64,000 bases of DNA from Plastoroseomonas arctica (GTDB lineage Bacteria > Pseudomonadota > Alphaproteobacteria > Acetobacterales > Acetobacteraceae): assembly GCF_018128965.1 (NCBI RefSeq), contig NZ_JAAEDH010000003.1, positions 62,001 through 126,000 of the forward strand, written 5' to 3'. The first letter of the stretch is position 1. Each line of letters starts with the position of its first letter. The position numbers and the translations under genes are program-made. The notes below the pieces were generated by a model that saw only the letters and a program-made list of their open reading frames with translations, was not told the origin of the DNA and did no database searches. Positions 52,197-63,375 of this stretch are shown piece after piece.

Positions 52197-54811
52197 GCCG
52201 GCACCGGCGGCGCGCGGCGCGGCACCAGCTTGGTGCGGGTGCGCTGGATGCGTTCGTAGCGTGTGGTGGAATCCGCCAGGATGCGTCCGAGGTCGACCTC
52301 GAACAGGCTGGAATCGCTGAGGTCGGCGCCGCGCAGGTCGGCGCGCGCGAAGCTCGCGCCTTTGAAGTCGCAGCGCGTGAGCCGTGCGGCCATGAAGTTG
52401 CTCACGGTGAAGCGGGCGTTGCGGGCGCGGACCAGGTCGAACATCGTCTGGCCGAGATCGGCATCCGAGAGGTCGGCGCCATCGAGCAGCGCGCCGGTGA
52501 ACACCGCCCCGGGCATGATGGTGCCGCGCATGTTGACCTGTTCGCAACGCGCGCCGCTGAAATCCGCGCCCGGCAGCTCGCAGGCCTCGACGAAGACGGC
52601 CTTGGTGAGGTCGGTGCCGGTGAAGCGGATACCCGGTGCCTTGGCCGAGATGAAGGTCGCGGTCCGCATCTTGGCGTGGGAGAAATCGGCACCGGCAAGC
52701 TCGCAGCTGACGAACATCGCGCCGTCGAGGTCGGCGCCGATCGCGACCAACCCCTCGATCCTGGCATTGGCGACGAACAGCCGATGCGCCATCACATCGG
52801 ACAGATCGACGCCGCCGAGCTGGTTTTCGTGCAGATGCGCGTCGGAGAGATCGGCGCGGCGGAAATTGGCCCCGGTCAGGTCGGCATTGTGCAGCAGCGC
52901 CTCATGCAGAATGGCGCCGGAAAGGTCGGCACGACGCAGCAGGGCGCGGCCGAGATTGGCTTCCTTCAGGCGCGCGCCCGCCAGCCGCGCGCCTTCGAGA
53001 TTGGCGTGCGCCAGCACGGCGCGGTCGAGCCGCGCGCGCGTGAGGTTGGCGCCGCTGAGATCGGCGCCGTCGAACCAGGCCTCCGAGAGGTCCATGCCGG
53101 AGAGGTCGACACCTGAAAGGTCGGCGCCGCAGCAATCCGCGCGCTTCGCCTCGCGCCGCCCATCGAGCAGCCAGGCACGCAGCGCGGCATTGGCCGAAGC
53201 GCCCAGCCGCGGCACGGGGTTCTGTTCATGCGCGCCCTGGCGATAGCCCTCGCGGACCGATTCCTCGGCCTTGTCCCAGCTCTCCATCGCCGCGGTGTCG
53301 GCGAGCTGGTTGCGCAGGATCGAGGCGTCCTCGCCCTGGCTCTCGAGCATGATGGCGACCTCCTCGAGCTCTCGCCGCTTGCCAGAGGCGGAGAATTTCG
53401 GCGGCCCGGTCAGCTTGCGCTCCGCCGGTTCCTGCTTGGGCAGGCCGAGCGCGGCGAGGGTGACGTTGAGTTGCTCCATCTGCGCCGCGATGAAGGCCTC
53501 GCCCTCGATGCGCTTGGCCTCGGCTTCCTTCTCGGCCGCCTCGATGCGGGCCGGCAGCGTCTCGAGCGTCGGCTCGGGCTCGTCGGGCGGCAGTGCGGGC
53601 ATGCCGTATTTGTCCGGGTCGAGGCCGAGGGCACGGATGCGTTCGCGATCACGCTCGATCTCGAGCTCCTTTCGCCGGCGCAGGCGCTTCTGCACCAGGT
53701 CCTCGGTGGCGAGCTGTGCCTTGGAGGCCTCGATATCCGGGTCCGGCACGATCAGGTGGGCGGGTACCAGGGCGCTGTCGCGCAGCGCTTCGATCGTGCC
53801 GTATTTGGGGTCGAGGCGACGAGCCAGGACCTCGGCAAAATCGGCGACCGGCCGCGGCGCGCCGATCGGGTCGCAGCCCTGCACGACGCGCAGGATGTCG
53901 CGGGCATCCTCCTCGGCGACGCGCACGCGGCCATGATGGATCAGGACCACCCGCTTCACATTCGGAAAGAACCACACTGTGGTGAGGTTGAGCGGCACCT
54001 CCTCCAGCCCGGCGCCGCCCTTGCGCTCGACGAAGATGCGCGGCGTCACACCCGGCAAGCGCCCCGTCAGCACCGGCTGCGTCGGGTGCATGTTCTCGAT
54101 GGTGTAGGCCTCGTCGCCGCGCAGATAGCCCGCGAAGCGCTGGTCGGGCGCGGCGGCCATGAACATGCGCCAGTCGATGTCGCGCGCGTAGCCGGGGAAA
54201 TCCTCCTCCAGCCAGCGCTTGTCATGGGTGCCGGCGAGCTTCGCGCGTTGCGGCCAGGCGATGTCGATGGGCCCGAAATTGAGCGGCACCGGCGCCTGCG
54301 CGCGGGCGGAGCGGTCGGCCTCCACCACGTTGGGCAGGGGGATGCGGTAGCCGATGCCCTGCAGCGGCATCTCCTCGGTGCCGCGCCCGAGCGGGTTCTC
54401 GGCCACCTTGGGGCCGCCGTAGGCGCGGTCCCAGCCCATCGGCATCTCGGTGAAGGGTACCGGCTCGCTCGCGCGGCCATCCTCGATGTAGCGGTCGCCG
54501 ACGGCCATCAGACGCTTGGTCAACGTGCCAAGCGTGGCCGACACCGGGACCGCGCGAACCCGCTGCCCATTGGGGGAAAACGCGCTGCCGGTGACCAGGA
54601 ACTCGGCCGCCGTCTTGGGCAGGGCCATGTCGAGCGGGATTTCCGGCGGCAGCACCGTGGCCAGGAACTTCCACATCGCAAGCTCGCCCAGGATCCCGGG
54701 CGCCTCGTCCATCGGGCAGAACATGGTGCTCGCGATGCCGAGGAAGAAACGCCGCTGGAACTCGATCGGCCGATGCAGGATGCCGAGCGACATCGGCTTG
54801 ATGGTCTTCAT
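52193..54811 (-). CDS. DUF2169 adaptor fused to pentapeptide repeats
   Basis: The 872-residue protein has a DUF2169 domain at about 1-330, with KTIKPMSLGILHRPIEFQRR at the start, MPMGWDRAYGGP and LTTVWFFPNVKRVVLIHHG. A charged, probably coiled-coil region follows (about 400-540: RRRKELEIERDRERIRALGL, AEKEAEAKRIEGEAF). Pentapeptide repeats run from about 575 to 850. DUF2169 proteins act as adaptors that load effectors or tips onto VgrG. The length and fusion with pentapeptides are typical of these islands. It is coupled at both ends by ATGA overlaps. Confidence 0.88.
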   Translation of the reverse strand: MKTIKPMSLGILHRPIEFQRRFFLGIASTMFCPMDEAPGILGELAMWKFLATVLPPEIPLDMALPKTAAEFLVTGSAFSPNGQRVRAVPVSATLGTLTKRLMAVGDRYIEDGRASEPVPFTEMPMGWDRAYGGPKVAENPLGRGTEEMPLQGIGYRIPLPNVVEADRSARAQAPVPLNFGPIDIAWPQRAKLAGTHDKRWLEEDFPGYARDIDWRMFMAAAPDQRFAGYLRGDEAYTIENMHPTQPVLTGRLPGVTPRIFVERKGGAGLEEVPLNLTTVWFFPNVKRVVLIHHGRVRVAEEDARDILRVVQGCDPIGAPRPVADFAEVLARRLDPKYGTIEALRDSALVPAHLIVPDPDIEASKAQLATEDLVQKRLRRRKELEIERDRERIRALGLDPDKYGMPALPPDEPEPTLETLPARIEAAEKEAEAKRIEGEAFIAAQMEQLNVTLAALGLPKQEPAERKLTGPPKFSASGKRRELEEVAIMLESQGEDASILRNQLADTAAMESWDKAEESVREGYRQGAHEQNPVPRLGASANAALRAWLLDGRREAKRADCCGADLSGVDLSGMDLSEAWFDGADLSGANLTRARLDRAVLAHANLEGARLAGARLKEANLGRALLRRADLSGAILHEALLHNADLTGANFRRADLSDAHLHENQLGGVDLSDVMAHRLFVANARIEGLVAIGADLDGAMFVSCELAGADFSHAKMRTATFISAKAPGIRFTGTDLTKAVFVEACELPGADFSGARCEQVNMRGTIMPGAVFTGALLDGADLSDADLGQTMFDLVRARNARFTVSNFMAARLTRCDFKGASFARADLRGADLSDSSLFEVDLGRILADSTTRYERIQRTRTKLVPRRAPPVPA

Positions 54812-55182
54812 GGCGCGTAGGCCACGACTGCCGGCTGGGAGGGATCGTAGCGCACCGGAATGGTCCGCCCGGGGACGAAGAATTGGATGTCCTGCACCTC
54901 GAAGACACGCCGGAAGGACGCCTCCCAGGGCGCCGCGCCGTCGCGCGTGACCATGACGCGCACGATCATCTCGGGCGAGGCGTTGAAGCGGCTGCCGGTA
55001 TCCTCGAGCGCGAGGATGCGCGCCATTGCGGACACGCCCTCGCTGCGCAGCCGCGCCTCGTTGCGGTGGCGCAGGTAGCCGGGACCGAAGACAGCGGCGG
55101 GGATGCCGATGATGACAGTCAGGAGCGCCAAGGCGATCAGCCCGAGCTGCCAATAGCCGCGCATGAGCGTCTCGTCGTCCAT
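54808..55182 (-). CDS. Small membrane-anchored protein in the VgrG island
   Basis: The 124-residue protein has one membrane helix (about 13-35, LGLIALALLTVIIGIPAAVF) and a soluble domain of beta character (ARILALEDTGSRF, EMIVRVMVTRDG, FFVPGRTIPVRYDPSQPAVV). The last part resembles DUF3592-type domains. It lies between vgrG and the DUF2169 gene: it starts on the base next to the vgrG stop and overlaps the downstream gene (ATGA). Possible roles are an immunity or anchoring protein; neither is shown by sequence. Confidence 0.65.
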   Translation of the reverse strand: MDDETLMRGYWQLGLIALALLTVIIGIPAAVFGPGYLRHRNEARLRSEGVSAMARILALEDTGSRFNASPEMIVRVMVTRDGAAPWEASFRRVFEVQDIQFFVPGRTIPVRYDPSQPAVVAYAP

Positions 55183-57297
55183 TCAGGTCTTGATGTGAAA
55201 GCCGGCAGCCATGGTGAAGGCGTAGGTTTTGGCCTTGAGCGTGGCATTCTTCAGTTCGAGCCCGCCGGTCTTGATCGCGATGCCGAAGGTGTCGAATTTG
55301 ATTCCAGCGAAATCCATCTTCAGCACGATCATGCCGAGCGCAAAGCCCACGATGTCCATCTTCATCCCCGCGATGCCCATCTTGAAGCCATAGGCGTCAC
55401 CGGATGCCGCGCCAGACTTGAACCATGAGGGCGCGACCGTCGTCTTGGTCGGCGCGATGACAGTGACGCCGGTGGAGCTCGTGACGGTCACGTCGAGCGG
55501 CGTGGTGATGCCCACGCCCTGCGCGACGAGCATGTTGAGCCGGCCATTGACGGTCATGGTGTAGTTGCCGGTGACGGTCTCGTCGACCTTGCCCGAGACG
55601 GTGCGCTTCTCGTTTCCGGTGATGGTCTCCTCGAAATTCCCGCCGACGGTGGTCTTCTTGTTCGCGTTCACTTCGGTGGTGAGATTGTTTTTCACAAGAA
55701 GCTTGTCGTCATGGTCGATCGTCGTCGTCCGGTCGTGGCCGACCCAATGGGTCTCGTCATTCTCGACCTCGGTATCGAGGTTCTTCTCGGCGTGCAGCAG
55801 GATCTGCTCCGAGCCCTTCTTGTCTTCGAAGCGGAAGATGTTCGCGTTGGCGGCACCGCCGCCGAGCGTGGACCGGCTCATGATGCCCGACTGGGTCTTG
55901 TTCGCCGGCAGCGTCCAGGGCGGCATGTTCTCGTTGTTGTAGACGCGGCCCACCACCAGCGGCCGGTCGGGATCGCCCTCGAGGAAGTCGACCACCACCT
56001 CATGGCCGACGCGGGGGATGTGCATCATGCCCCAGTTCTTGCCCGCCCAGCCCTGCGAGACGCGCACCCAGCAGGAGGGATTGGTGTCGCTGTGGCCATC
56101 GGGGTTGCGGTCCCAGTGGAAGCGCACCTTCACGCGGCCGAACTCGTCGGTATGGATCTCGCTTCCGGGCGGCCCGGTGACGGTCGCGGTCTGCGGCCCC
56201 ATCACCATCGGGCGCGGGGTGAGGCGCAGCGGTCGGTAGGGGACCGTCGCCTCGATCGCCGCGAACTCATTCTTGTAGTGACTGTCATGGCCGCCGGACT
56301 TGACCCAGAAGCTGGTGTCGCGCGCGGAGTGCCGTACCTCGGTGATGAGATGGAGCTTATTCTCGTTGACGACGCTGTCGTCGATATTGACCCGGCACCC
56401 GGCCGCGAAGGACTTGGTGTCGCCGCCGCCGCTCAGCGTGCTGAAATGCGCCTCCTCGGCCTCGATCCGCAGCCGCGCCACCGCGCTCCCTCGCGAGGGC
56501 GTCTGGTAACGCCCGGGATAGTCGAACACCTCATGGTCGGACATGCGCGGGACCGCCAGCGAGGTCGGCTCGCGCGCGGCCATCATGGTGCCGGGCGTCT
56601 TGAAGTTGAAGTCGCGCATGGCGAAGGCGCCGGAGCGGAAATCGATATCCCGCGTCAGCCAGTCGAGCTTTTCGCCCGAGGCGACCCCGCCATAGGTCAC
56701 CGTGTCCGGCTTCATCATCTTGGCTTTGATGTTCACGTCGGAGAAGACGAGGGTGTGCTTCTTCGCCTCGAACTCATGCCAGTAGAAGATGCCGAATTCT
56801 TCCATCAGGCGCGACACGAAATCGAAGGCGGTCTCGCGGTACTGGACGCAGTACTTCATCGTCGGATAGGTGGCGTTGGTCCGCTTGTCGGTGAACTGCA
56901 CGCCGTGCGCCTTGAACATCTTCTCCAGGACCTGCACCGCGGTCATGTTCTGGAAAATGCGGCAATCGGCCTTGCGCGAGAGGAACCACAGGGCCGGCAC
57001 CACCTCGGCCTGCCAGACGTGGTTGTCGTTGGTCTTGGTGTGTTGGCGCGAGATGCGGCGGAAATGGCCATGGATCGGGCGCGCGTCGGAATCGTCGGAG
57101 GCGCCGATCCACAGGGTGACGGCCTCGCCCAGCATCTCCCGCACCTTCGCCTCGGGCTCCTGCGTCTCCATCGTGATGCGGAACAGGAAGGGTCGTGAGA
57201 TCGCCTCGGTGCCCTCCAGGTCGATGAGCAGGACCTTGTTGGCGCCGAGCGTCGTCTCGATCCGCAACAGGCGGCCATCCTGGTCGTATTCACTCAT
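55183..57297 (-). CDS. vgrG: Type VI secretion spike protein VgrG (TssI)
   Basis: The 704-residue protein has a gp27-like N-terminal part (PFLFRITMETQE, GHFRRISRQHTK, AEVVPALWFLSRKADCRIFQ), a gp5 OB-fold (DEFGRVKVRFHWDR, CWVRVSQGWAG, RVGHEVVVDFLEGDPDRP) and a C-terminal beta-needle of short repeats (TVGGNFEETITGNEKRTVSG). A Lys/Gly-rich extension (FKMGIAGMKMDIVGF and on) carries no obvious enzymatic domain. ATG 57297 has GAGGA at the right distance; the longer frame to 57375 lacks family similarity. It heads the six-gene island. No tss core genes are present in the window. Confidence 0.95.
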   Translation of the reverse strand: MSEYDQDGRLLRIETTLGANKVLLIDLEGTEAISRPFLFRITMETQEPEAKVREMLGEAVTLWIGASDDSDARPIHGHFRRISRQHTKTNDNHVWQAEVVPALWFLSRKADCRIFQNMTAVQVLEKMFKAHGVQFTDKRTNATYPTMKYCVQYRETAFDFVSRLMEEFGIFYWHEFEAKKHTLVFSDVNIKAKMMKPDTVTYGGVASGEKLDWLTRDIDFRSGAFAMRDFNFKTPGTMMAAREPTSLAVPRMSDHEVFDYPGRYQTPSRGSAVARLRIEAEEAHFSTLSGGGDTKSFAAGCRVNIDDSVVNENKLHLITEVRHSARDTSFWVKSGGHDSHYKNEFAAIEATVPYRPLRLTPRPMVMGPQTATVTGPPGSEIHTDEFGRVKVRFHWDRNPDGHSDTNPSCWVRVSQGWAGKNWGMMHIPRVGHEVVVDFLEGDPDRPLVVGRVYNNENMPPWTLPANKTQSGIMSRSTLGGGAANANIFRFEDKKGSEQILLHAEKNLDTEVENDETHWVGHDRTTTIDHDDKLLVKNNLTTEVNANKKTTVGGNFEETITGNEKRTVSGKVDETVTGNYTMTVNGRLNMLVAQGVGITTPLDVTVTSSTGVTVIAPTKTTVAPSWFKSGAASGDAYGFKMGIAGMKMDIVGFALGMIVLKMDFAGIKFDTFGIAIKTGGLELKNATLKAKTYAFTMAAGFHIKT

Positions 57298-57428
57298 TGT
57301 CCATATCCTCGCACCGGTTGCGCCGACCGGGCGCAATCTCACCAACAGCCCGAATTGATCTCGTAGGGCCATCATAGGCCGTTACGAGGGCGGTTGTATT
57401 ACACTCCTGTTGCGGATGTCTCGCTCAT

Positions 57429-58826
57429 TCATACGTGAGAGTCTCCGAGCTCCCGGATTTCATCGAGCGCGGCCAGCACCGCGCGATGCAGGGCGGCCGT
57501 GTCGAGCGCGCGCGCCGCGACCTGGGCAGCCCGATCGCTCCGCCAGACCAGGAAATCCGTGTCCTGCCCGCCGCGCGCCGCCGGCAACGCAGGGCGGTGG
57601 TCGCCATAGGCAGCGAGCACCAGCGGGCGATCGAGGCCCGCGGCGGCGTCGGCGATGGCGCCCAGCATCCGGTCGGTATCGGCCAGGTGGCCGAGCCACT
57701 GGGCCTCGCCATCCGCGCCGGGCCAGGGACCATGCGCCTGCATGGTGATCGCGAACAGAAACACCGGTCCGGTCGCGGCGCGCAGCTGCGCGACGACCCG
57801 CGCGCCGAGAGCCGCGTCCGCCACATGGGCGCCGACGCGCGGGGCATCCGCGAAGGCCTCGGCTGCGTCGAAGGCCGTAAAGCCCAGGCAGGGCATCACG
57901 GCGTCGCGCCCGAAAAAGCGCCGGTCGAACGGGTGCAGAACGCCCGATCGATGCCCGGCAAGGGCATGCGCCAGGCCATGGACGGGGCGGCGCGCGAAGC
58001 TCGCATAGGGATTGAACCGGTCGAGCCCGAGCGCCGCGTCCGGCACGCCCGAGAGCACGCCGAACTCGGTGCGCATGGTGTTGGCGCCGAAGCCCGGCAC
58101 GGCGAGCGTCCCGTGCGCCAGGGCCGCCGCGCGGAGCCGGTCCCAATGCGGCAGCGCCGTTGCGGGAAGCCCGGCGAAGCGGCGCGGATCGCAGAAGGAT
58201 TCGCACTGCACCAGCACCAGGTGCGGCACCACTCCGCGCAGCGTGGCGGGTGTCGGCAACAACGCCGCCTGCCGCGCCGGCCGCTCCCGCGCCGCGACCG
58301 CCCGGTGCAGCGCGAGGGTCGCGAGCGGCCCAAAGCGCGCCGCATCGGTGTCGGGGTCGCCGGAGGGGGTCGCGAAGACCTCGGCACGGCGCAGCAGCAG
58401 CACGAGCAGGATCGCGCCGGCGGCGAGGAGGAGGCGCGGCACCGCGTGCGCCGGCTCCATCGCGGTGAGCCCCGCAAGCAACGCCGCGAAGCCGGCCACG
58501 CCCAGCGGAACTGCGTTGCGTGGCAGGAAGGGCAGGTAGAGCGAGGGGTGGCGCGCCACCAGCGGCAGCAGCGCATGGTCGGTGAAGACCAGCCCCTCGC
58601 CGAGCGCCGCGCGCTTCGCGCGATCCACCATGGCGAGCGCCAGGAGCAGCGCCGCGACGAGCACCCCCGACAGGATCGGCCGCGCGGTCAGCGCGAGTGC
58701 GGCGCAGCCCAGTGCCAGCACCGGGGCGAAATCGAGCGCCATCCAGCTCAGCCCACCGCGCCCACGCCGCAGCACCAGCCAGGCGCCGAGCGCCAGCGCC
58801 GCGCCGGCGAACAGCTGCGCGATCAC
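57429..58826 (-). CDS. LTA-synthase/sulfatase-like membrane phosphotransferase
   Basis: The 465-residue protein has five or so N-terminal membrane helices (about 1-155) and an alkaline-phosphatase-superfamily periplasmic domain. Motifs are LVQCESFCDPRRF, the catalytic Thr loop GFGANTMRTEFGVLSG, FAITMQAHGPWPG and AYGDHRPAL. Relatives transfer glycerol-phosphate or phosphoethanolamine to glycans. Next to kpsS and kpsC it may modify the capsule or its lipid anchor. GTG 58826 overlaps the SDR stop (GTGA), so it is the last gene of the minus-strand capsule unit. Confidence 0.82.
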   Translation of the reverse strand: MIAQLFAGAALALGAWLVLRRGRGGLSWMALDFAPVLALGCAALALTARPILSGVLVAALLLALAMVDRAKRAALGEGLVFTDHALLPLVARHPSLYLPFLPRNAVPLGVAGFAALLAGLTAMEPAHAVPRLLLAAGAILLVLLLRRAEVFATPSGDPDTDAARFGPLATLALHRAVAARERPARQAALLPTPATLRGVVPHLVLVQCESFCDPRRFAGLPATALPHWDRLRAAALAHGTLAVPGFGANTMRTEFGVLSGVPDAALGLDRFNPYASFARRPVHGLAHALAGHRSGVLHPFDRRFFGRDAVMPCLGFTAFDAAEAFADAPRVGAHVADAALGARVVAQLRAATGPVFLFAITMQAHGPWPGADGEAQWLGHLADTDRMLGAIADAAAGLDRPLVLAAYGDHRPALPAARGGQDTDFLVWRSDRAAQVAARALDTAALHRAVLAALDEIRELGDSHV

Positions 58827-59584
58827 TCCGGGGCGATCCGGAAGCGCTCGCGCCGCAGGATCCAGTCGGAGAGGCGCGCCGGCAGCAGCGGCAGCAACCG
58901 CACCCCCAAGGCGAGGCCGGGCGGGAAAGCGCAGCGCGGATCACCGCTGCGGATCGCGCGCTCGACCCTCACCGCCGCAGCCTCCAGCGACAGCATCCCG
59001 GGCTTCGCGCCGAGGAAGCGGGCCGACATCGCGCTCTCGAAGAAGCCCGGCGCCACCACCGTCACCGCGACGCGCGGGGCCAGCGCCACGCGCAGCGCCT
59101 CGCCATAGGCAATGAGCCCGGCCTTGGAGGCGGAGTAGCCCGGCGTATCGGGCAGGCCGACGAAGCCGGCAAGCGAGCCGATCACCGCCACGCGGCGCAG
59201 CCCGGGCGCGTCCAGCAGGGGCTCGATCAGGTTCATCGCGCCGAGCAGGTTGACCGCCACCTGCTCGGCCGCGGCATCGTGCCCCTCGCGCCCACCCTCG
59301 GGCGTGCGGCCGCGCGAGATGCCGGCATTGGCGACGATGGTGTCGATGGGGACTGCCGCATCCCAAGCCGCGAGCTGTGCGCCCAGGGCCGCCGCGTCGC
59401 GCACGTCGATCGTGGCGCAATCGACCGCGGCACCGCGCGCCCGGCAGCAGCCGGCGACCGCGGTCAGCGCCCGCGCCCCGCGCGCGACCAGGCGCAGCGT
59501 CACCCCGGGTGCCGCGAAGCGCAGCGCGAGCGCGGCACCCAGCCCGCGCGAGGCGCCGGAGATCACCAGGCTTCGCGGTACCAT
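58823..59584 (-). CDS. Short-chain dehydrogenase/reductase in the capsule unit
   Basis: The 253-residue classical SDR has the cofactor loop VISGASRGLGAAL, the structural ANAG in IVANAGISRG, active-site Ser in VIGSLAGFVG and the Tyr-Lys pair in GYSASKAGLIAYG. A C-terminal hydrophobic basic tail (LLPLLPARLSDWILRRERF) suggests membrane association. It is coupled to kpsS (TGATG) and to the LTA-synthase-like gene, as seen for capsule-linked SDRs. The substrate is unknown; a sugar or lipid intermediate is likely. Confidence 0.87.
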   Translation of the reverse strand: MVPRSLVISGASRGLGAALALRFAAPGVTLRLVARGARALTAVAGCCRARGAAVDCATIDVRDAAALGAQLAAWDAAVPIDTIVANAGISRGRTPEGGREGHDAAAEQVAVNLLGAMNLIEPLLDAPGLRRVAVIGSLAGFVGLPDTPGYSASKAGLIAYGEALRVALAPRVAVTVVAPGFFESAMSARFLGAKPGMLSLEAAAVRVERAIRSGDPRCAFPPGLALGVRLLPLLPARLSDWILRRERFRIAPE

Positions 59585-60831
59585 CAGGGGTTCGCATGCG
59601 CCGGGGCGAGCAGCCGCGCGGTCGCGCCCGCCACCGCGCGGGCGATGGCGGGTTCGGCGAAGAAGCCACCGGGGATCAGCGCATGCGCCATCAGCACCCG
59701 GCGCAGGGCGTCCACCAGGGTCATGTCGGGTGCCGCCGGCGCCGCCCAGAAATCATCGATCGAGGCCTGCCAGACCAGCCCCGGCAGCCCGTACAGCGCG
59801 CGCCCCATCAGCGCGACCGGCTTGCCCTCGCGCAGCGCCTGCAGGCCGGCGGTGCTGTTGATGGTCAGCACGCCGCGGCTGGCCGCGAGCAGCGGGCCAT
59901 AGGCCACCTCGTCGAGGTAGAAGACCCGGCCCGCGACGCCCGCGCGCGCCGCGATGCGTGGCACGATCCGTGCCCAGGGCACCAGACCGTTGTCGAGCGG
60001 GTGCCCCTTCACCACCAGGCGCATCGCCGGCGGCGCGCCACGCGCCAGCGAGGCGATCGCGCGCTCCACCCCATGACGCACCGTGGCCAGGTCCGAATGG
60101 CGCCGCACCTGGTAGTCGCCTTCGAGCTGCAGCGGGAACAGGATGAAGGGATGCGCCTCCGCCTCGCCGAGCAGCCGCGCCATCGAACGCGCCGAGGCAC
60201 GCTCGCGCAGCGGCTTCAGCGCGCCGCGCCGCGCCCAGCCGAGATATTCGTGGAACACGTTCCAGCCACGATGCGTGCGCCAGTGCGGGAAGCGCCCGCG
60301 CGCGGCGGTGACGCGCATGTTGTAGGCGATGTCGAGCGTCGCGCGGCGCGGGAAGGGCTCGCCCGGCCCATCCTCGCGCGGCACCGGCGGCAGTCCCTCC
60401 GCCATCGCGCGGATCACGGCCGGGTCGCGCGGCAGCGGCGAGGCGACGTTCACGCCGCCGAGCTCCAGCGCGATGGTGCCGGGCCGCAGGTAGCCCTCCT
60501 CGAACACCCACGCCGGGATGCCCTGGTCCCGCGCCACGGCGATGGCGGTCGCGTGGCAGGCGCGGCCATCGCCGAACAGGACGAGATCGGTCACCCCGTC
60601 CGCCGCCAGCATCGCGGCGAGCGCGGCGGGCCAGGCTTCGGGCGTGCCGGTGTAGTCGCGGATGCGCGCGCGCGGCCAGAACATCGCGTCACCGCCGTTG
60701 AAGGCGATCTTCTCGACCACGTGGCCGGCCTGGGCGAGCGCTTCGCCGAGCCGCGCGAAGAACGGGCTCGCCAGCCCCTGGAGGAACAGGAAGCGGCGGC
60801 GCGGACCGGCAATGGGGGGACAGGCGTTCAC
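59584..60831 (-). CDS. kpsS: KpsS-like Kdo transferase, capsule lipid anchor
   Basis: The 415-residue cytoplasmic protein of the KpsS/LipB family starts with FLFLQGLASPFFARLGEALA, then KIAFNGGDAMFW, VFEEGYLRPGTIALELGGVN, PFILFPLQLEGDYQVRRHS and a C-terminal LTINSTAGLQALREGKPVALMG. KpsS adds the first beta-Kdo to lyso-phosphatidylglycerol on which group 2-type capsule is built; KpsC then extends the linker. Start GTG at 60831. It is 46 bases downstream of kpsC and overlaps the SDR gene. Confidence 0.9.
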   Translation of the reverse strand: MNACPPIAGPRRRFLFLQGLASPFFARLGEALAQAGHVVEKIAFNGGDAMFWPRARIRDYTGTPEAWPAALAAMLAADGVTDLVLFGDGRACHATAIAVARDQGIPAWVFEEGYLRPGTIALELGGVNVASPLPRDPAVIRAMAEGLPPVPREDGPGEPFPRRATLDIAYNMRVTAARGRFPHWRTHRGWNVFHEYLGWARRGALKPLRERASARSMARLLGEAEAHPFILFPLQLEGDYQVRRHSDLATVRHGVERAIASLARGAPPAMRLVVKGHPLDNGLVPWARIVPRIAARAGVAGRVFYLDEVAYGPLLAASRGVLTINSTAGLQALREGKPVALMGRALYGLPGLVWQASIDDFWAAPAAPDMTLVDALRRVLMAHALIPGGFFAEPAIARAVAGATARLLAPAHANP

Positions 60832-60877
60832 GCGCGCAGAAGAGCCCGCGCCCGATGAAGATTTTGCCCCACGCCGC

Positions 60878-62803
<1,926 letters not shown>

Positions 62804-62931
62804 GGGTTGAAACGTTTACCATCTTTTCTTCTATTTTGGGCGAAGGTTGCGCTAGAAGAGCGGCGCGGTGGCGCTGTGTTTTGCCTCCCCCCGGAGCTTC
62901 CTCTAGTCTGTCCGGGAAAAGGATGATTGTC
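62804..62931. promoter_or_regulatory. Divergent promoter region between kpsC and the lipoprotein gene
   Basis: The 128-base gap is clearly AT-richer at 62815-62845 (runs such as TTTTCTTCTATTTTGGG) and must serve both directions. No single -10/-35 pair is convincing. The stretch near 62915 carries GGGAAAAGG, the ribosome site for the plus-strand gene. Confidence 0.45.
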
Positions 62932-63375
62932 ATGGACCTGGCGGCGATCTTGCCGGATACGCATCGAATGATCGCGTCCCGAACCCTTTTGGCATGCCGC
63001 GTGTCGTTCGCGCGACGTAACAGCCTGCGTGTCTCCACCGCCCTCGCCATGGCGCTGATCCTCGCCGGATGCGTCACCCCGGCCGAGACGCCGACCGCGG
63101 TGGACGCCACGACGGCGACGGTCTCCACCGGCGACCCGCTGATCGCCTTCGTCGCCGGTGCCGCCCCGGGGGCCGAAGGCGCGAATATCGGTGCCGGCAT
63201 GCCCTCCCGCTTCCGGCTCACCCGCTCCTACTCGGCAGCCAGCGGTGCCGAATGCCGCGAGGTGCAGGAAACCCCCGCCGGCGGCGTCGAGCGTCTGCGC
63301 CTGGTATGCCGCGACCCGAACGGCCAGTGGCGCGAGGCGCGGCCGTTGCTCAGCAACGTCTACTCCAGACAGTGA
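62932..63375 (+). CDS. Small outer-membrane-type lipoprotein
   Basis: The protein has a basic N-region and hydrophobic core ending in the lipobox LAGC (RVSTALAMALILAGCVTPAE), so it is lipidated. The mature part is about 100 residues: a Thr/Ala-rich stretch, then RFRLTRSYSAASGAECREVQ and LRLVCRDPNGQWREARPLL with a Cys pair. The end resembles short DVU3141-like or surface-antigen-type domains. The start is uncertain: ATG 62932 has AAAAGG nine bases upstream, ATG 62923 is adjacent, and a GTG at 63001 would give a more usual signal peptide. The stop overlaps the permease start (GTGA). Confidence 0.7.
   Translation: MDLAAILPDTHRMIASRTLLACRVSFARRNSLRVSTALAMALILAGCVTPAETPTAVDATTATVSTGDPLIAFVAGAAPGAEGANIGAGMPSRFRLTRSYSAASGAECREVQETPAGGVERLRLVCRDPNGQWREARPLLSNVYSRQ

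Noticed and set aside
52263-53246. Plus-strand frames with repeated Arg/Ser/Ala pattern opposite the pentapeptide genes
   Set aside because: They mirror the regular codon pattern of the pentapeptide repeats on the coding strand and are not genes.
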